In this document: piece after piece, positions 15,700 through 23,850 of the stretch
How positions within the stretch are numbered: position 1 is the first letter of the stretch
Layout of the letters: every line of letters starts with the position of its first letter
DNA from: Paracoccus albicereus
GTDB taxonomy: Bacteria > Pseudomonadota > Alphaproteobacteria > Rhodobacterales > Rhodobacteraceae
Length of the DNA stretch: 64,000 bases
NCBI RefSeq assembly: GCF_024359525.1
Contig: NZ_JAKZEU010000005.1
Span: 62,001-126,000, forward strand
Reading direction: 5' to 3'
Translations under genes and position numbers: made by a program
Notes under the pieces: model-generated
Database searches by the model: none
What the model saw: the letters and a program-made list of their open reading frames with translations, nothing else
Told to the model about the DNA's origin: nothing

Positions 15700-18600
15700 T
15701 GGATCGAGGCCATGGGTTCGATACCCGCGAGAAACACCAGTCCCAGGTTCCGGCGCTGCAGCTGCTCGTGGCGCTGGGGTTCACCCCGCTCTCGCAGGAG
15801 GAGGCGCTTCGCCTGCGTGGCGGGCGTCTGCGGAATGTGGTGCTGGACGATGTGCTCGCCGAGCAACTCATGCGCATCAACCGCTTCACGCATCGAGGCC
15901 GTGAATACGGATTTGACCTCGAGGACGCGCACGAGGCGATGCGGCGGCTGAAGCCCACGCCAGATCGGCTGAAGGGGCTGCGCGGCACGAACCAGGACAT
16001 CTACGACACGCTCGTCCTCGGCACGACCATCACGAAGTCCATCGACGGCGACTCGAAGAGCTATTCGTTCCGCTACATCGATTGGGAGCGGCCGGAGAAC
16101 AACGCCTTCCACGTCACGGCCGAGTTCTCGGTCGAGAGGACTGCGTCAAGCCAGACCAAGCGTTGTGACATCGTCGCGTTCGTGAACGGCATCCCCGTTC
16201 TGGTGATCGAGAACAAGCGGCCGACCGAGAGCCTCAACAAGGCGGACAGCCAGCTGATCGGCTATCAGAACGAGGACAACATCCCACAGCTCTTCCACTT
16301 CGCGCAGCTTCTGATGGTGATGAACCGGAACGAGGCGCGTTATGCGACCGTGGGCACGCCGCGGAAGTTCTGGCAGACCTGGCGCGACGAGGAAGACACC
16401 GACGAGGCCATCGCGCCCTTTGCCAACCGCATGCCCACCGCGGCGGAGAAGGACGCCATCTTCTCCGGTGATTTCGCGGGCGCGCGCGTCTATTTCGACG
16501 CGCTGGCCGCTGAGGGCGAGCGCGCGGTCACGGTTCAGGACCGGACGGTGTACGCGCTGTGTCGCCCCGAACGACTGCTCGACCTCATCCGCCGCTTCAC
16601 CGTGTTCGACGGCGGCGTCCGCAAGGTTGCGCGCCACCAGCAGTTCTTCGGAATCCGGCGCGCCGTCGAGACCGTCAAGCAGCACGACGTGAGCGGCGCC
16701 CGCAAGGGCGGCGTGATCTGGCACACGCAGGGTTCGGGCAAGTCATTGACGATGGTGATGCTTGGGCGCTCGCTCGCTCTCGAGCGCAGCATCGAGAACC
16801 CACGGATCATCATCGTCACGGACCGCGACGATCTCGACAAGCAGATCAAGGACACCTTCAAGTCCTGTGACCTCGAACCGGTTCGGGCGACGAGTGGGTC
16901 TCATCTTCTGGAGCTCGTCCACAACAAGGCTCCGCTGGTCACCACGATCATCAACAAGTTCGACACGGCGCTGAGGAACAGCAAGCTGGCGGACGACGAC
17001 CCGAACATCTTCGTGCTGGTCGACGAGAGCCACAGGACGCAGACGGGGCGCTACGGCGGCCACAGCCAGTTCGCCGCCAAGATGCGGCGCCTCCTGCCCA
17101 AGGCCTGCTACCTCGGCTTCACCGGCACGCCCCTGCTGAAGAAGGAGAAGAACACGCTTTCGACCTTCGGGCGGCTGATCCACCGCTACGCCATCGACGA
17201 GGCGGTCGCCGACGGCGCCGTCGTGCCGCTGCTCTACGAGGGACGGCTTGTCGAGCAGCAGGTCTCGGGCACCGTGATTGACCGCTGGTTCGAGAAGATC
17301 AGCGAGGGGCTCACCGAGGACCAGAAGCGTGATCTGAAGCGGAAGTTCTCCCGGATGGACGCTCTGGCCAAGACCGACCAAGCCATCCGAGCCAAGGCCT
17401 TCGACATCTCCGAGCACTATCGCCAGTACTGGCAGGGGACCGGCTTCAAGGCGCAGCTCGTTGCCCCGTCCAAGGCGGCGGCGGTCCGCTTCAAGGAGGT
17501 TCTCGACGAGATCGGCCACGTCTCGAGCGCGATTGTCATCTCGCCTCCGGACGAGAACGAAGGCAACGAGGAGGTCGACCAGGAATCCAAGGACCTCGTG
17601 CGCCGCTTCTGGTCGCAGATGATGGCAAAGTACAAGACCGAGGAGGAGTACAACCGCCAGATCATCGATGCATTCAAGGGCTCCGGCGATCCTGAGATCC
17701 TGATCGTCGTCTCCAAGCTCCTCACCGGCTTCGACGCCCCCCGGAACACGGTGCTCTACGTCTGCAAGTCCCTGAAGGAACACAATCTCCTGCAGGCGAT
17801 TGCGCGCGTGAACCGGCTCTACGAGGACGGCGGAACGGAGAAGCAGTTCGGTTTCATCGTCGATTACGAGGGGCTGCTCGGCGAGTTGGACAGCGCCCTG
17901 ACGACCTATAGCGCCTTTGAAGGCTACGAGGCGGCCGACCTCGCCGGGACGGTGCATGACGTCCGTGAGGAGATCCGCAAGTTGCCCCAGCTGCACGATC
18001 AGCTCTGGGATCTCTTCAAACCGGTTCGAAACAAGAAGGACATGGAGCAGTTCGAGCAGCACCTCGCTGACGAGGCGCTGCGCCATGAGTTCTACGTGCG
18101 CCTCAAGGCATTCAGCCGCTGCCTGCACATCTCGCTCTCGTCCGACAAGCTGTTCGATGTCTTCGACGAGGCCAAGATCGATGCTCTGAAACGCGACTGG
18201 AAACAGTTCTCCGAACTCAAGCGCTCGGTCCAGCTCCGCTACCAGGAGACGGTCGATGTCCGCGAGTTCGAGCCGAAGATCCAGAAGCTCCTTGATGACC
18301 ACGTCGTGGCAATGCCGGCGGAGACCATCATCGAGGTGGTCAATATCAACGATCCCGACGCGCTGAAGGCCGTCGTCGAAGAGACGGGGGTCTCCGAGGC
18401 CTCGAGGGCCGATCGCATCGCCAGCGCGACCCGGCGGGCGATCACCGAGAAGATGGATGAGGACCCGACGTTCTACAAACAGTTCTCCGAGCTGCTCGAA
18501 GAGACCATCCGCACCTACCGCGAGAAGCGGCTGTCCGAGCGCGAATACCTGAACAGCGTCGTGGACCTCGCGAGCAAAGTCGCACGCAAAGATCGCGGCC

Positions 18601-18926
18601 GGGATGTTCCAGAAAGCATTCGGGGCGACGAGGATGCACAGGCGTTCTTCGGGATCCTGGACGGTCGGCTCAAGACCGAGGGCGATGAGCTGGTAGCCGG
18701 CGACGATGTCGCAGCGATCGCTCAACAGATCATCGACATCATCAAGTCCCACCTGATCGTGGACATCTGGTCGAACGAGGTGGCCCAGAACAATCTGCGC
18801 AACGCCATCGATGACTTCTTCTTCGACGTCCTGCGTGACGAGAGGGGCGTCGACCTTCCTGTAGAGGTGCTCGACGATCTCGAACTGAAGATCATGGACC
18901 TCGCCCGGGCCCGGTTCGCAGCATGA
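15699..18926 (+). CDS. hsdR: type I restriction endonuclease subunit R
   Basis: 1075 residues. The N-terminal nuclease domain has DIVAFVNGIPVLVIENKRP near 157-175 (D...ExK). The SF2 translocase follows with Walker A HTQGSGKS near 345, DESHRTQTGR near 441, FTGTP near 473 and TGFDAPRNTVLYV near 680. The C-terminal helical domain anchors to HsdM/S. ATG 15699 is chosen because it overlaps the preceding stop (TGATG). Length is normal for the family. It cuts DNA at a distance after ATP-driven translocation when the recognition site is unmethylated. Confidence 0.95.
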   Translation: MDRGHGFDTREKHQSQVPALQLLVALGFTPLSQEEALRLRGGRLRNVVLDDVLAEQLMRINRFTHRGREYGFDLEDAHEAMRRLKPTPDRLKGLRGTNQDIYDTLVLGTTITKSIDGDSKSYSFRYIDWERPENNAFHVTAEFSVERTASSQTKRCDIVAFVNGIPVLVIENKRPTESLNKADSQLIGYQNEDNIPQLFHFAQLLMVMNRNEARYATVGTPRKFWQTWRDEEDTDEAIAPFANRMPTAAEKDAIFSGDFAGARVYFDALAAEGERAVTVQDRTVYALCRPERLLDLIRRFTVFDGGVRKVARHQQFFGIRRAVETVKQHDVSGARKGGVIWHTQGSGKSLTMVMLGRSLALERSIENPRIIIVTDRDDLDKQIKDTFKSCDLEPVRATSGSHLLELVHNKAPLVTTIINKFDTALRNSKLADDDPNIFVLVDESHRTQTGRYGGHSQFAAKMRRLLPKACYLGFTGTPLLKKEKNTLSTFGRLIHRYAIDEAVADGAVVPLLYEGRLVEQQVSGTVIDRWFEKISEGLTEDQKRDLKRKFSRMDALAKTDQAIRAKAFDISEHYRQYWQGTGFKAQLVAPSKAAAVRFKEVLDEIGHVSSAIVISPPDENEGNEEVDQESKDLVRRFWSQMMAKYKTEEEYNRQIIDAFKGSGDPEILIVVSKLLTGFDAPRNTVLYVCKSLKEHNLLQAIARVNRLYEDGGTEKQFGFIVDYEGLLGELDSALTTYSAFEGYEAADLAGTVHDVREEIRKLPQLHDQLWDLFKPVRNKKDMEQFEQHLADEALRHEFYVRLKAFSRCLHISLSSDKLFDVFDEAKIDALKRDWKQFSELKRSVQLRYQETVDVREFEPKIQKLLDDHVVAMPAETIIEVVNINDPDALKAVVEETGVSEASRADRIASATRRAITEKMDEDPTFYKQFSELLEETIRTYREKRLSEREYLNSVVDLASKVARKDRGRDVPESIRGDEDAQAFFGILDGRLKTEGDELVAGDDVAAIAQQIIDIIKSHLIVDIWSNEVAQNNLRNAIDDFFFDVLRDERGVDLPVEVLDDLELKIMDLARARFAA

Positions 18927-19639
18927 CGCGGGAATTGCATTGCCTGCAGTACGGTGAGCAGGAGATCCAATACGAAATCGTCCGCCGCCCGAGGAAGACA
19001 CTGGAGATCGCCGTCGAGCCGGATGCGTCGGTGGTGATCGCGGCCCCGGAGGACGCGACACTAGACGCCATCGAAGCCAGGCTGCGGAAGCGCGCCGCAT
19101 GGGTAACAAGGCAGCAGCGGTATTTCGCGCAATTCCTGCCGCGGACGCCGGAGCGCAGGTTCGTCGCAGGGGAAACGCATCTTTACCTCGGGCGCCAGTA
19201 CCGGCTGAAGGTCGTCCCGCATGTCCAGGAAAGCGTGAAGCTGATCCGCGGCTTCATCGTCGTGCAGACTCACCGGCCGACCAGGCCGGAGGTGACACGC
19301 GACCTGGTCGAGGTATGGTACCGCGACCGGGCCCAAATCAAGTTTCCGGAACGGATCGAACTCTGTCTCGGTCTGTTCCCGGATCCCGAGGCATTCAGGC
19401 CGAAGGGGCTCATCGTACGTCAGACCCGGCAGCGATGGGGGTCCATGTCACCGGCCGGACGTCTGCTACTAAACCGCCGCCTCGTGCAGGCGCCGGTCGA
19501 TGCCATCGACTACGTGATCACCCACGAGCTTTGCCATGTGGCAGAGCCACATCACGGGGCTGCCTTCTTCGAGCTCCTCGACAAGGTGATGCCCGATTGG
19601 GAGCGTCGGAAGCAGAGGCTGGAACGGGCCATGGCCTGA
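18923..19639 (+). CDS. YgjP/M48-type zinc metallopeptidase of the restriction operon
   Basis: 238 residues of the YgjP (DUF45) type. The zinc site is HELCHVAEPHH, near residue 200, followed by the conserved end (FFELLDKVMPDWERRKQRLE). RQTRQRWGSMSPAGRLLLN precedes it, a stretch conserved in this family. The ATG overlaps the hsdR stop (ATGA). This metalloprotease is very often the last gene of type I restriction operons in proteobacteria; its substrate is unknown, possibly HsdR itself, whose activity many cells control by proteolysis. That role is inference. Confidence 0.85.
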   Translation: MTRELHCLQYGEQEIQYEIVRRPRKTLEIAVEPDASVVIAAPEDATLDAIEARLRKRAAWVTRQQRYFAQFLPRTPERRFVAGETHLYLGRQYRLKVVPHVQESVKLIRGFIVVQTHRPTRPEVTRDLVEVWYRDRAQIKFPERIELCLGLFPDPEAFRPKGLIVRQTRQRWGSMSPAGRLLLNRRLVQAPVDAIDYVITHELCHVAEPHHGAAFFELLDKVMPDWERRKQRLERAMA

Positions 19640-19857
19640 GAACTTCCGAACCCGGTCGTGGCAGACGCAAACGCGACTTCAATCCAAGCAATTTCAGTGG
19701 CTTGGAATTCCTACGCTTCCACAAGAACTTACGAGTAATTCACCAAATCCGCGCAGTCATGAGGTCCGGAGAATTTCGGCCCGGAGAGATCGCTTTCAGG
19801 CCCCCCGGCGCAGGGGCCAGTGCTCAGCCCGTCCCGCATAACCCTCGAAAACAACGG

Positions 19858-19879
19858 AAAAATCCGGCCGCAGCCGGAT
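19858..19879 (-). terminator. minus-strand intrinsic terminator
   Basis: ATCCGGC (19862-19868), loop CGCA, GCCGGAT (19873-19879). Read on the minus strand the hairpin is followed by five T residues. It would stop transcripts leaving the satellite's ATPase/STAS/membrane operon toward the restriction operon. Confidence 0.6.
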
Positions 19880-19905
19880 AGGGAGAACGCTTTCGCGAGG
19901 GCAAG

Positions 19906-19919
19906 TGGCGGAGTGGAAG
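19906..19919. repeat. left attachment-site repeat, copy of tRNA-Ser 3' end
   Basis: TGGCGGAGTGGAAG is identical to 31506-31519, the 3' end (including CCA) of the tRNA-Ser gene on the minus strand. Together they form a 14-bp direct repeat around an element with an integrase next to the tRNA, as expected for attL/attR. Sequences diverge on both sides, so the visible core is 14 bp. Confidence 0.75.
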
Positions 19920-20063
19920 TCTGCTCTAATCGCTTGATAAAAGAGTGTTTTCTAAGATCAATGCAAGCCGCCCACCGCGCCGCCCACCTTTCTGACGTTT
20001 CCGCCATGAAGCGTCGGGCCTCGCCACCTCAAGTACGTCAGATCACAGCTTAACTAGCAGGCG

Positions 20064-20498
20064 CTATTTGAACCAATACTGGCTTCGCTTAATTTCACGC
20101 AATAAGAACTTCATTTCGTGGGTCTTGTGAAGGATCGAGATTATTCGAGCATACTCCGGCGCTCGATCGGCCCCCTCAAAGTTACCGCCGGTAATTTCGT
20201 CATGAATTTCCAAGTCGAGATTACGAAATTGGTCGGTGCGAGATCCGCATATTCTTTGATAGTCGAAATGGGTCGTTGCCGCAAATCCACCATGAATTTG
20301 GCTTTCTAGTTTGCGAGCCTCAGCAGTACCACCAGACTGTGACCAATATTCGATTGCTAGATCTTCAAGCTTGTTGATATCAAACATCAAATCAGCGATT
20401 GAGCTGATATCGTTCTGGATTCTAGAAAGCCATGGTTGAACGAACACGGTCGCTAAGATGCCGAGGAGAAAACTAATAAAGACCGCTGCAATTTGCAT
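20064..20498 (-). CDS. small membrane-anchored protein, third gene of GHKL/STAS operon
   Basis: 144 residues. Residues 3-24 (IAAVFISFLLGILATVFVQP) form one transmembrane helix; the remainder is a soluble, mostly helical cytoplasmic domain with charged residues (LREIKRSQYWFK at the end). I recognise no family. It starts 18 bp after the STAS-like gene, and codon use is AT-rich like its neighbours. In a conflict-system reading it would be the membrane effector or sensor of the operon; nothing in its sequence proves that. Confidence 0.6.
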   Translation of the reverse strand: MQIAAVFISFLLGILATVFVQPWLSRIQNDISSIADLMFDINKLEDLAIEYWSQSGGTAEARKLESQIHGGFAATTHFDYQRICGSRTDQFRNLDLEIHDEITGGNFEGADRAPEYARIISILHKTHEMKFLLREIKRSQYWFK

Positions 20499-20516
20499 TG
20501 CTGAGAATCAAGACAG

Positions 20517-20864
20517 TTAAAATTTCTTTGCGGCTTTTAGGATGTGCTTCTCGACCAAGCGCTGATATCGCTCGTTCTCAGCCTCTCCAGCATCGATTTT
20601 GATTAATGATCGCGCTTTATGGGTCGGCAACTCTAAACTTCGGACAGCTCCTCCGAACGCCTCTTCGAAGAACGACGAACCAAAACTCATCACCCCAGCG
20701 AGCGAGACGATCACGGAGGTTTGATTCGTGAGCGCTTGCTTGAGCATGGGAAGCAAGAGCGTCTCCCGAAATTTTGAGCCGTTGAAGGGCCCATCACTTT
20801 CCACCCTTCCTGCGGGGAAAGGGCTGAATTCGCTGGCAATCGAAAGATGCATAGGCTCAGCCAT
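20517..20864 (-). CDS. STAS-like protein (DUF4325 type)
   Basis: 115 residues. The core reads SVIVSLAGVMSFGSSFFEEA, with a beta-strand, a loop and SSFFEEAF as in DUF4325 STAS-like proteins (strand, then t/sSFldE). STAS domains of this size act as anti-sigma antagonists or phospho-switch partners of GHKL kinases. The start overlaps the end of the GHKL ATPase gene by 8 bp. The Ser pair at 63-64 could be a phosphorylation site. Family assignment is by motif; its partner role follows from the gene pair. Confidence 0.72.
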   Translation of the reverse strand: MAEPMHLSIASEFSPFPAGRVESDGPFNGSKFRETLLLPMLKQALTNQTSVIVSLAGVMSFGSSFFEEAFGGAVRSLELPTHKARSLIKIDAGEAENERYQRLVEKHILKAAKKF

Positions 20865-22047
20865 CCTCAGCTATCGCTGGCAGCGCCAGCCTCCACTCGA
20901 CCAAAGTGCCACCGACGGACGTTCCACACGACTCACGCACGACCCCCCCACCGTGCTCATATGAGCATCTTCCGGCCCGACTCAAGACCGAAATTGACCC
21001 TCCACCGACGAAATCGATCAACTCACGCATCTGCGGGAGCCCCTGGCCTCGATTGTCAAGGCCCGTACTGCTGGCTCCAAAGCGTAGCGCGCCTTCGATA
21101 TAAGCCGCATCATTTGCGTACTCTTCAGCCTCCGTCGAATTAAGTGCATTCTGAAGAAATGACAGCAATCGAACTGGCAGAGATTTTGTCGGCTTAGCAG
21201 CGAAGGTCACAGGGATAGATGCGCCTTGATCATAAAGCGCAATCGTTAAGGTCCGGTTAACGCGGTGCGCGGATGCTGTCACCCACCAGCGACCAACAGG
21301 TAAATACTTAAAGCGGTAATTTGACGGGTAAGCCCAGCCTGTAACGTTACTCAATCCCTCGCAGATGGCGGTCGTCACTTCCTTGAGATACTTGCTGGGT
21401 AAACCAACCTCCCCATATATAAACTTGCTCAACTCCATTATTTGGTTGCTTGCTTGAGCTAACTCTTCGGTCGAACTTCCTGATACAATTCGCATTGTCC
21501 TTAGATCGCCGGAAGTCGAGTATTTGATACCCACGTCCTCGGAAAGACCAAGAAGCTCAAAGAATCCTAGCTCAAACAACGCGGTAAATACACGCTTGTT
21601 CCACTTGTGCAGATCAATAGCGGGCGGGGTGGAATTGATTAACTCTCGCGCTCGATCGTACTCAGCAGTCAATACGAGAGCGGCGCTTGTCGATATACCT
21701 TCAATCTTAGAATAGTCGGTATAATCCCTTATGTATAACCCCCCGCCGGGCCAAGATTCGCGAAAGACCCATCCCATTTTGGAATTTTTGCGAACGGCAA
21801 AATTCTTTCTAAGTGATTCAAGATAGCTTAATGTTGAATGGTAGTTATCCTCGAAATCTAAGCTACTAGGCGGATGCCGAGCGACACCTCTGACTTTTAC
21901 TCTGTGGAATTCTCCGTTCAACAATATGATCGAAGTTGAACCTTCAACAGTAGGTCGCGACGAATACAGGCGCAAGATATGTTTTCGGTTGCCATTGACC
22001 GCTCTTTTTATTAGAAGCCGCTTCTGGCGTTGAGATAGTTTTTTCAT
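20857..22047 (-). CDS. GHKL (HATPase_c) ATP-binding protein
   Basis: 396 residues. The C-terminal half carries the Bergerat ATP site: N box EVTTAICEGLSNVTGWAYP (223-241), G1 box LYDQGAS (271-277), G2 box STGLDNRGQGLPQM (327-340) and GGTLVEW near 379. No HisKA dimerisation domain, response regulator or transmembrane helix is visible, so this is a soluble serine-kinase-like or sensor ATPase rather than a classical histidine kinase. The N-terminal about 200 residues are unassigned. It leads an operon with a STAS-like protein, resembling the SpoIIAB/SpoIIAA partner-switch pair. Here it is cargo of a satellite, so defence is a plausible job. Confidence 0.78.
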   Translation of the reverse strand: MKKLSQRQKRLLIKRAVNGNRKHILRLYSSRPTVEGSTSIILLNGEFHRVKVRGVARHPPSSLDFEDNYHSTLSYLESLRKNFAVRKNSKMGWVFRESWPGGGLYIRDYTDYSKIEGISTSAALVLTAEYDRARELINSTPPAIDLHKWNKRVFTALFELGFFELLGLSEDVGIKYSTSGDLRTMRIVSGSSTEELAQASNQIMELSKFIYGEVGLPSKYLKEVTTAICEGLSNVTGWAYPSNYRFKYLPVGRWWVTASAHRVNRTLTIALYDQGASIPVTFAAKPTKSLPVRLLSFLQNALNSTEAEEYANDAAYIEGALRFGASSTGLDNRGQGLPQMRELIDFVGGGSISVLSRAGRCSYEHGGGVVRESCGTSVGGTLVEWRLALPAIAEDG

Positions 22048-22354
22048 ATGCTCATGCTCTTTACTTCAGTAGCTAATTACAGACAACTAATCCGAACGTA
22101 GACTCAATTTCGGCAAAATATTGTTCAGTCCGCGCTTGCCCGTCGATGGTCCAACGTGCAAATCGGGAGGTCAACAGACAATTTCCGCTCAGTCCAAAGG
22201 TGCATTGGCGCATTTAATGAGTTCACGTCAACCAACTGCTGACAATAGAACAGTCTTTAACCTCATAGACGAACAGGAAAAAAGATGAGAGCGCATCTTT
22301 ATCGCTAGATGCGACGAAGCAGTAGATCGCACCTCGGGCGATCAACGTCCGATG
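22048..22354. other. intergenic region in satellite, no gene seen
   Basis: 307 AT-rich bases between two minus-strand operons. It must hold the promoter of the GHKL operon. A hairpin at 22291-22312 is the only structure noted. No open frame with a ribosome-binding site was found. Confidence 0.5.
22291..22312 (-). terminator. possible terminator of the 202-aa gene operon
   Basis: CGCATCT (22291-22297), 8-nt loop, AGATGCG (22306-22312). On the minus strand a run of T residues follows eight bases later. It lies 43 bp past the stop at 22355. The offset T run makes this only a candidate. Confidence 0.35.
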
Positions 22355-22888
22355 CTAGCGACGCCGTACGCTGCCGCCTATGGCTGTAACTTCGACCGCA
22401 TGGTGATGTAGTACTCTAGCGGCGTAATAACCACGCTCACCGCTCAACACATCAAATGCATCGAAGATCGCGTCGAATGCGGCGCGCAGCGCTTCGATGC
22501 TATCGTTGCCAAGCTGTGTGGTCAGCCGATCCTGCCAGGCAGCATGACGCTGATTGCTCCAGCCGGGATAGAAATCAAACGCACGGCAGCACAACGACAG
22601 AAGGTCCATCGGAGAAAGAATTAGCAGTGAATTGCCGTTCTGATCATCTTCAAATCTGGTCCGGCTATGCATATCAATTAGTAACTCATGTGACTTGCCG
22701 ATATTCTTTTCTCTAAGCACCGTGGCCGCAGAATAGATTTCTATTCGGTCCAGATACCATCGCCCACAGTCACTTAGTATGTAATCGAGGGAGCAATTGC
22801 CTTTAACAAGATATACACGTCGAAATTCGCACCCAGGAACGGTGAAGCTTAACCTGCGACCACTCACGATTTGTGATATGCTTCCCAT
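22355..22888 (-). CDS. satellite protein of unknown function, 177 aa
   Basis: Read from ATG 22888, two bases after the previous stop (TAACG then ATG); an in-frame upstream start would overlap the 112-aa gene by 73 bp and is less likely. The protein has a beta-rich N-terminal half (SGRRLSFTVPGCEFRRVYLV) and a helical C-terminal half (IEALRAAFDAIFDAFDVL). No known motif. It is the last gene of a five-gene operon that begins with the 269-aa gene, and shares that operon's AT-rich codon use. Confidence 0.55.
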   Translation of the reverse strand: MGSISQIVSGRRLSFTVPGCEFRRVYLVKGNCSLDYILSDCGRWYLDRIEIYSAATVLREKNIGKSHELLIDMHSRTRFEDDQNGNSLLILSPMDLLSLCCRAFDFYPGWSNQRHAAWQDRLTTQLGNDSIEALRAAFDAIFDAFDVLSGERGYYAARVLHHHAVEVTAIGGSVRRR

Positions 22889-22890
22889 CG

Positions 22891-23229
22891 TTATATCTTT
22901 GACCAACGCCCCAGCTTCATTTGATAGCGAACCTTCGCAAGCGCGCCACAGTAAGAGCGCCATTCTGGGTCGGACATGCTTGTCTGATCCAGCATACTTG
23001 GAAATAGGTGCTTAAACTCCGATTTAATTTCTTGGGGCGGCATTCGATGCTTGGGGTACTTCATCAAGTAGCTATAGACATTTACTCCAAGCGTTCTCAA
23101 GCGAGTATTCTCTGAATAGTAATCTTCGATCGCCGTCGATAGCCTACGTTCATACCAGTCCGTCACCTGCCGTTGCCGAGCGATGGATTTTAGCCTAGTA
23201 ATTTCTCGTCGAATTTGAGTGATGGTCAT
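22891..23229 (-). CDS. satellite protein of unknown function, 112 aa
   Basis: 112 residues, strongly basic and helical (ITRLKSIARQRQVTDWYERR), with several aromatic residues. It starts 4 bp after the upstream stop and is followed 2 bp later by the next gene. Basic charge suggests nucleic-acid or acidic-surface binding. I recognise no family. Confidence 0.58.
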   Translation of the reverse strand: MTITQIRREITRLKSIARQRQVTDWYERRLSTAIEDYYSENTRLRTLGVNVYSYLMKYPKHRMPPQEIKSEFKHLFPSMLDQTSMSDPEWRSYCGALAKVRYQMKLGRWSKI

Positions 23230-23233
23230 CGAC

Positions 23234-23632
23234 TTAGCCGCACAATAGCTTTCGTAGTTCTTCTATATCCCGCCGCATCTGATCAATTTCGCCGATGTTC
23301 TTCAACGCGGAAGCCGCACCGGCAATCTGCTTTAGTTCATTAAGAGTGACCTCACCTTCCGCAACCGCTTCCGATATTCCTTCGGCTGTCAGGTCCATTT
23401 CGACAAGTCGTCCAGATGGAAGGACGCGACTCAGGATGAATTCGACGGCGCGCTGGTCATTGCGACTGACATTCTCGCGCAATGCGCGGAACGCATCATC
23501 CGAGAGGCTCCGCAATTCAGCGATTGCTTGCTGAGACACGCGATTTCGCGAACCGGGCTTGCGTCCGGCACTTGTCACAAACCTTCCCCGATCATCTCGA
23601 ATCTCGGGTGATTTAGGGGAGTCTGCCGTCAT
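23234..23632 (-). CDS. DUF5681-like small protein, possible terminase-small-subunit relative
   Basis: 132 residues from ATG 23632, which overlaps the HTH gene's stop (ATGA); this junction fixes the start against a longer Cys/Arg-rich extension. The N-terminus RDDRGRFVTSAGRKPGSRNR resembles the basic GRF...GRPKGSRN opening of DUF5681 phage proteins. The middle NDQRAVEFILSRVLPSGR matches their second conserved block, and the end is a coiled coil (IGEIDQMRRDIEELRKLL). DUF5681 proteins are often encoded next to phage terminase genes. The family link is by eye, and terminase activity is inference. Confidence 0.55.
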   Translation of the reverse strand: MTADSPKSPEIRDDRGRFVTSAGRKPGSRNRVSQQAIAELRSLSDDAFRALRENVSRNDQRAVEFILSRVLPSGRLVEMDLTAEGISEAVAEGEVTLNELKQIAGAASALKNIGEIDQMRRDIEELRKLLCG

Positions 23633-23850
23633 TCCAGCCATTGCCATCTGATTGCGTGCCGTTCGATCCATCCGATCAGATCGGCAGTATTTATGTCTCG
23701 TCCTAGGGGGAACCCGTGCTTGTCGCGCCAGCGCTTGACCGTAGGGCGGCTCACACCGAACGCATGTTGCACAATTCCGATCGGTAGGGTTTGCCGGGCA
23801 GGCAAATGGACCGCCCGCCCGGCACATAGACTGCGGCTGACATCAGGCAT
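23629..23850 (-). CDS. small helix-turn-helix protein, Nu1/AlpA-like, 73 aa
   Basis: About 73 residues. IGIVQHAFGVSRPTVKRWRD is a clear helix-turn-helix, followed by a wing (KHGFPLGRDINTADLIGWIE), the pattern shared by terminase small subunits of the Nu1 type and AlpA regulators. The ATG at 23850 overlaps the previous gene by 8 bp and the stop overlaps the next start by 4 bp. Position between unknown satellite genes and a DUF5681-like gene favours a packaging-site-binding role over a simple transcription factor, but both remain possible. Confidence 0.62.
   Translation of the reverse strand: MPDVSRSLCAGRAVHLPARQTLPIGIVQHAFGVSRPTVKRWRDKHGFPLGRDINTADLIGWIERHAIRWQWLE

Larger units (their letters stand above)
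19640..20063. other. gene-free boundary between restriction island and satellite
   Basis: 424 bp with no convincing gene. It holds a terminator-like hairpin (19862-19879) and the 14-bp tRNA-Ser repeat (19906-19919). Base composition drops from GC-rich on the left to clearly AT-richer on the right of the repeat, so this is the left junction of the integrated element. Confidence 0.7.

Noticed and set aside
16743..19109. 788-residue minus-strand open frame inside hsdR
   Set aside because: It mirrors the hsdR reading frame; high third-position GC suppresses stop codons on the opposite strand. hsdR motifs are complete, so this is an artefact.
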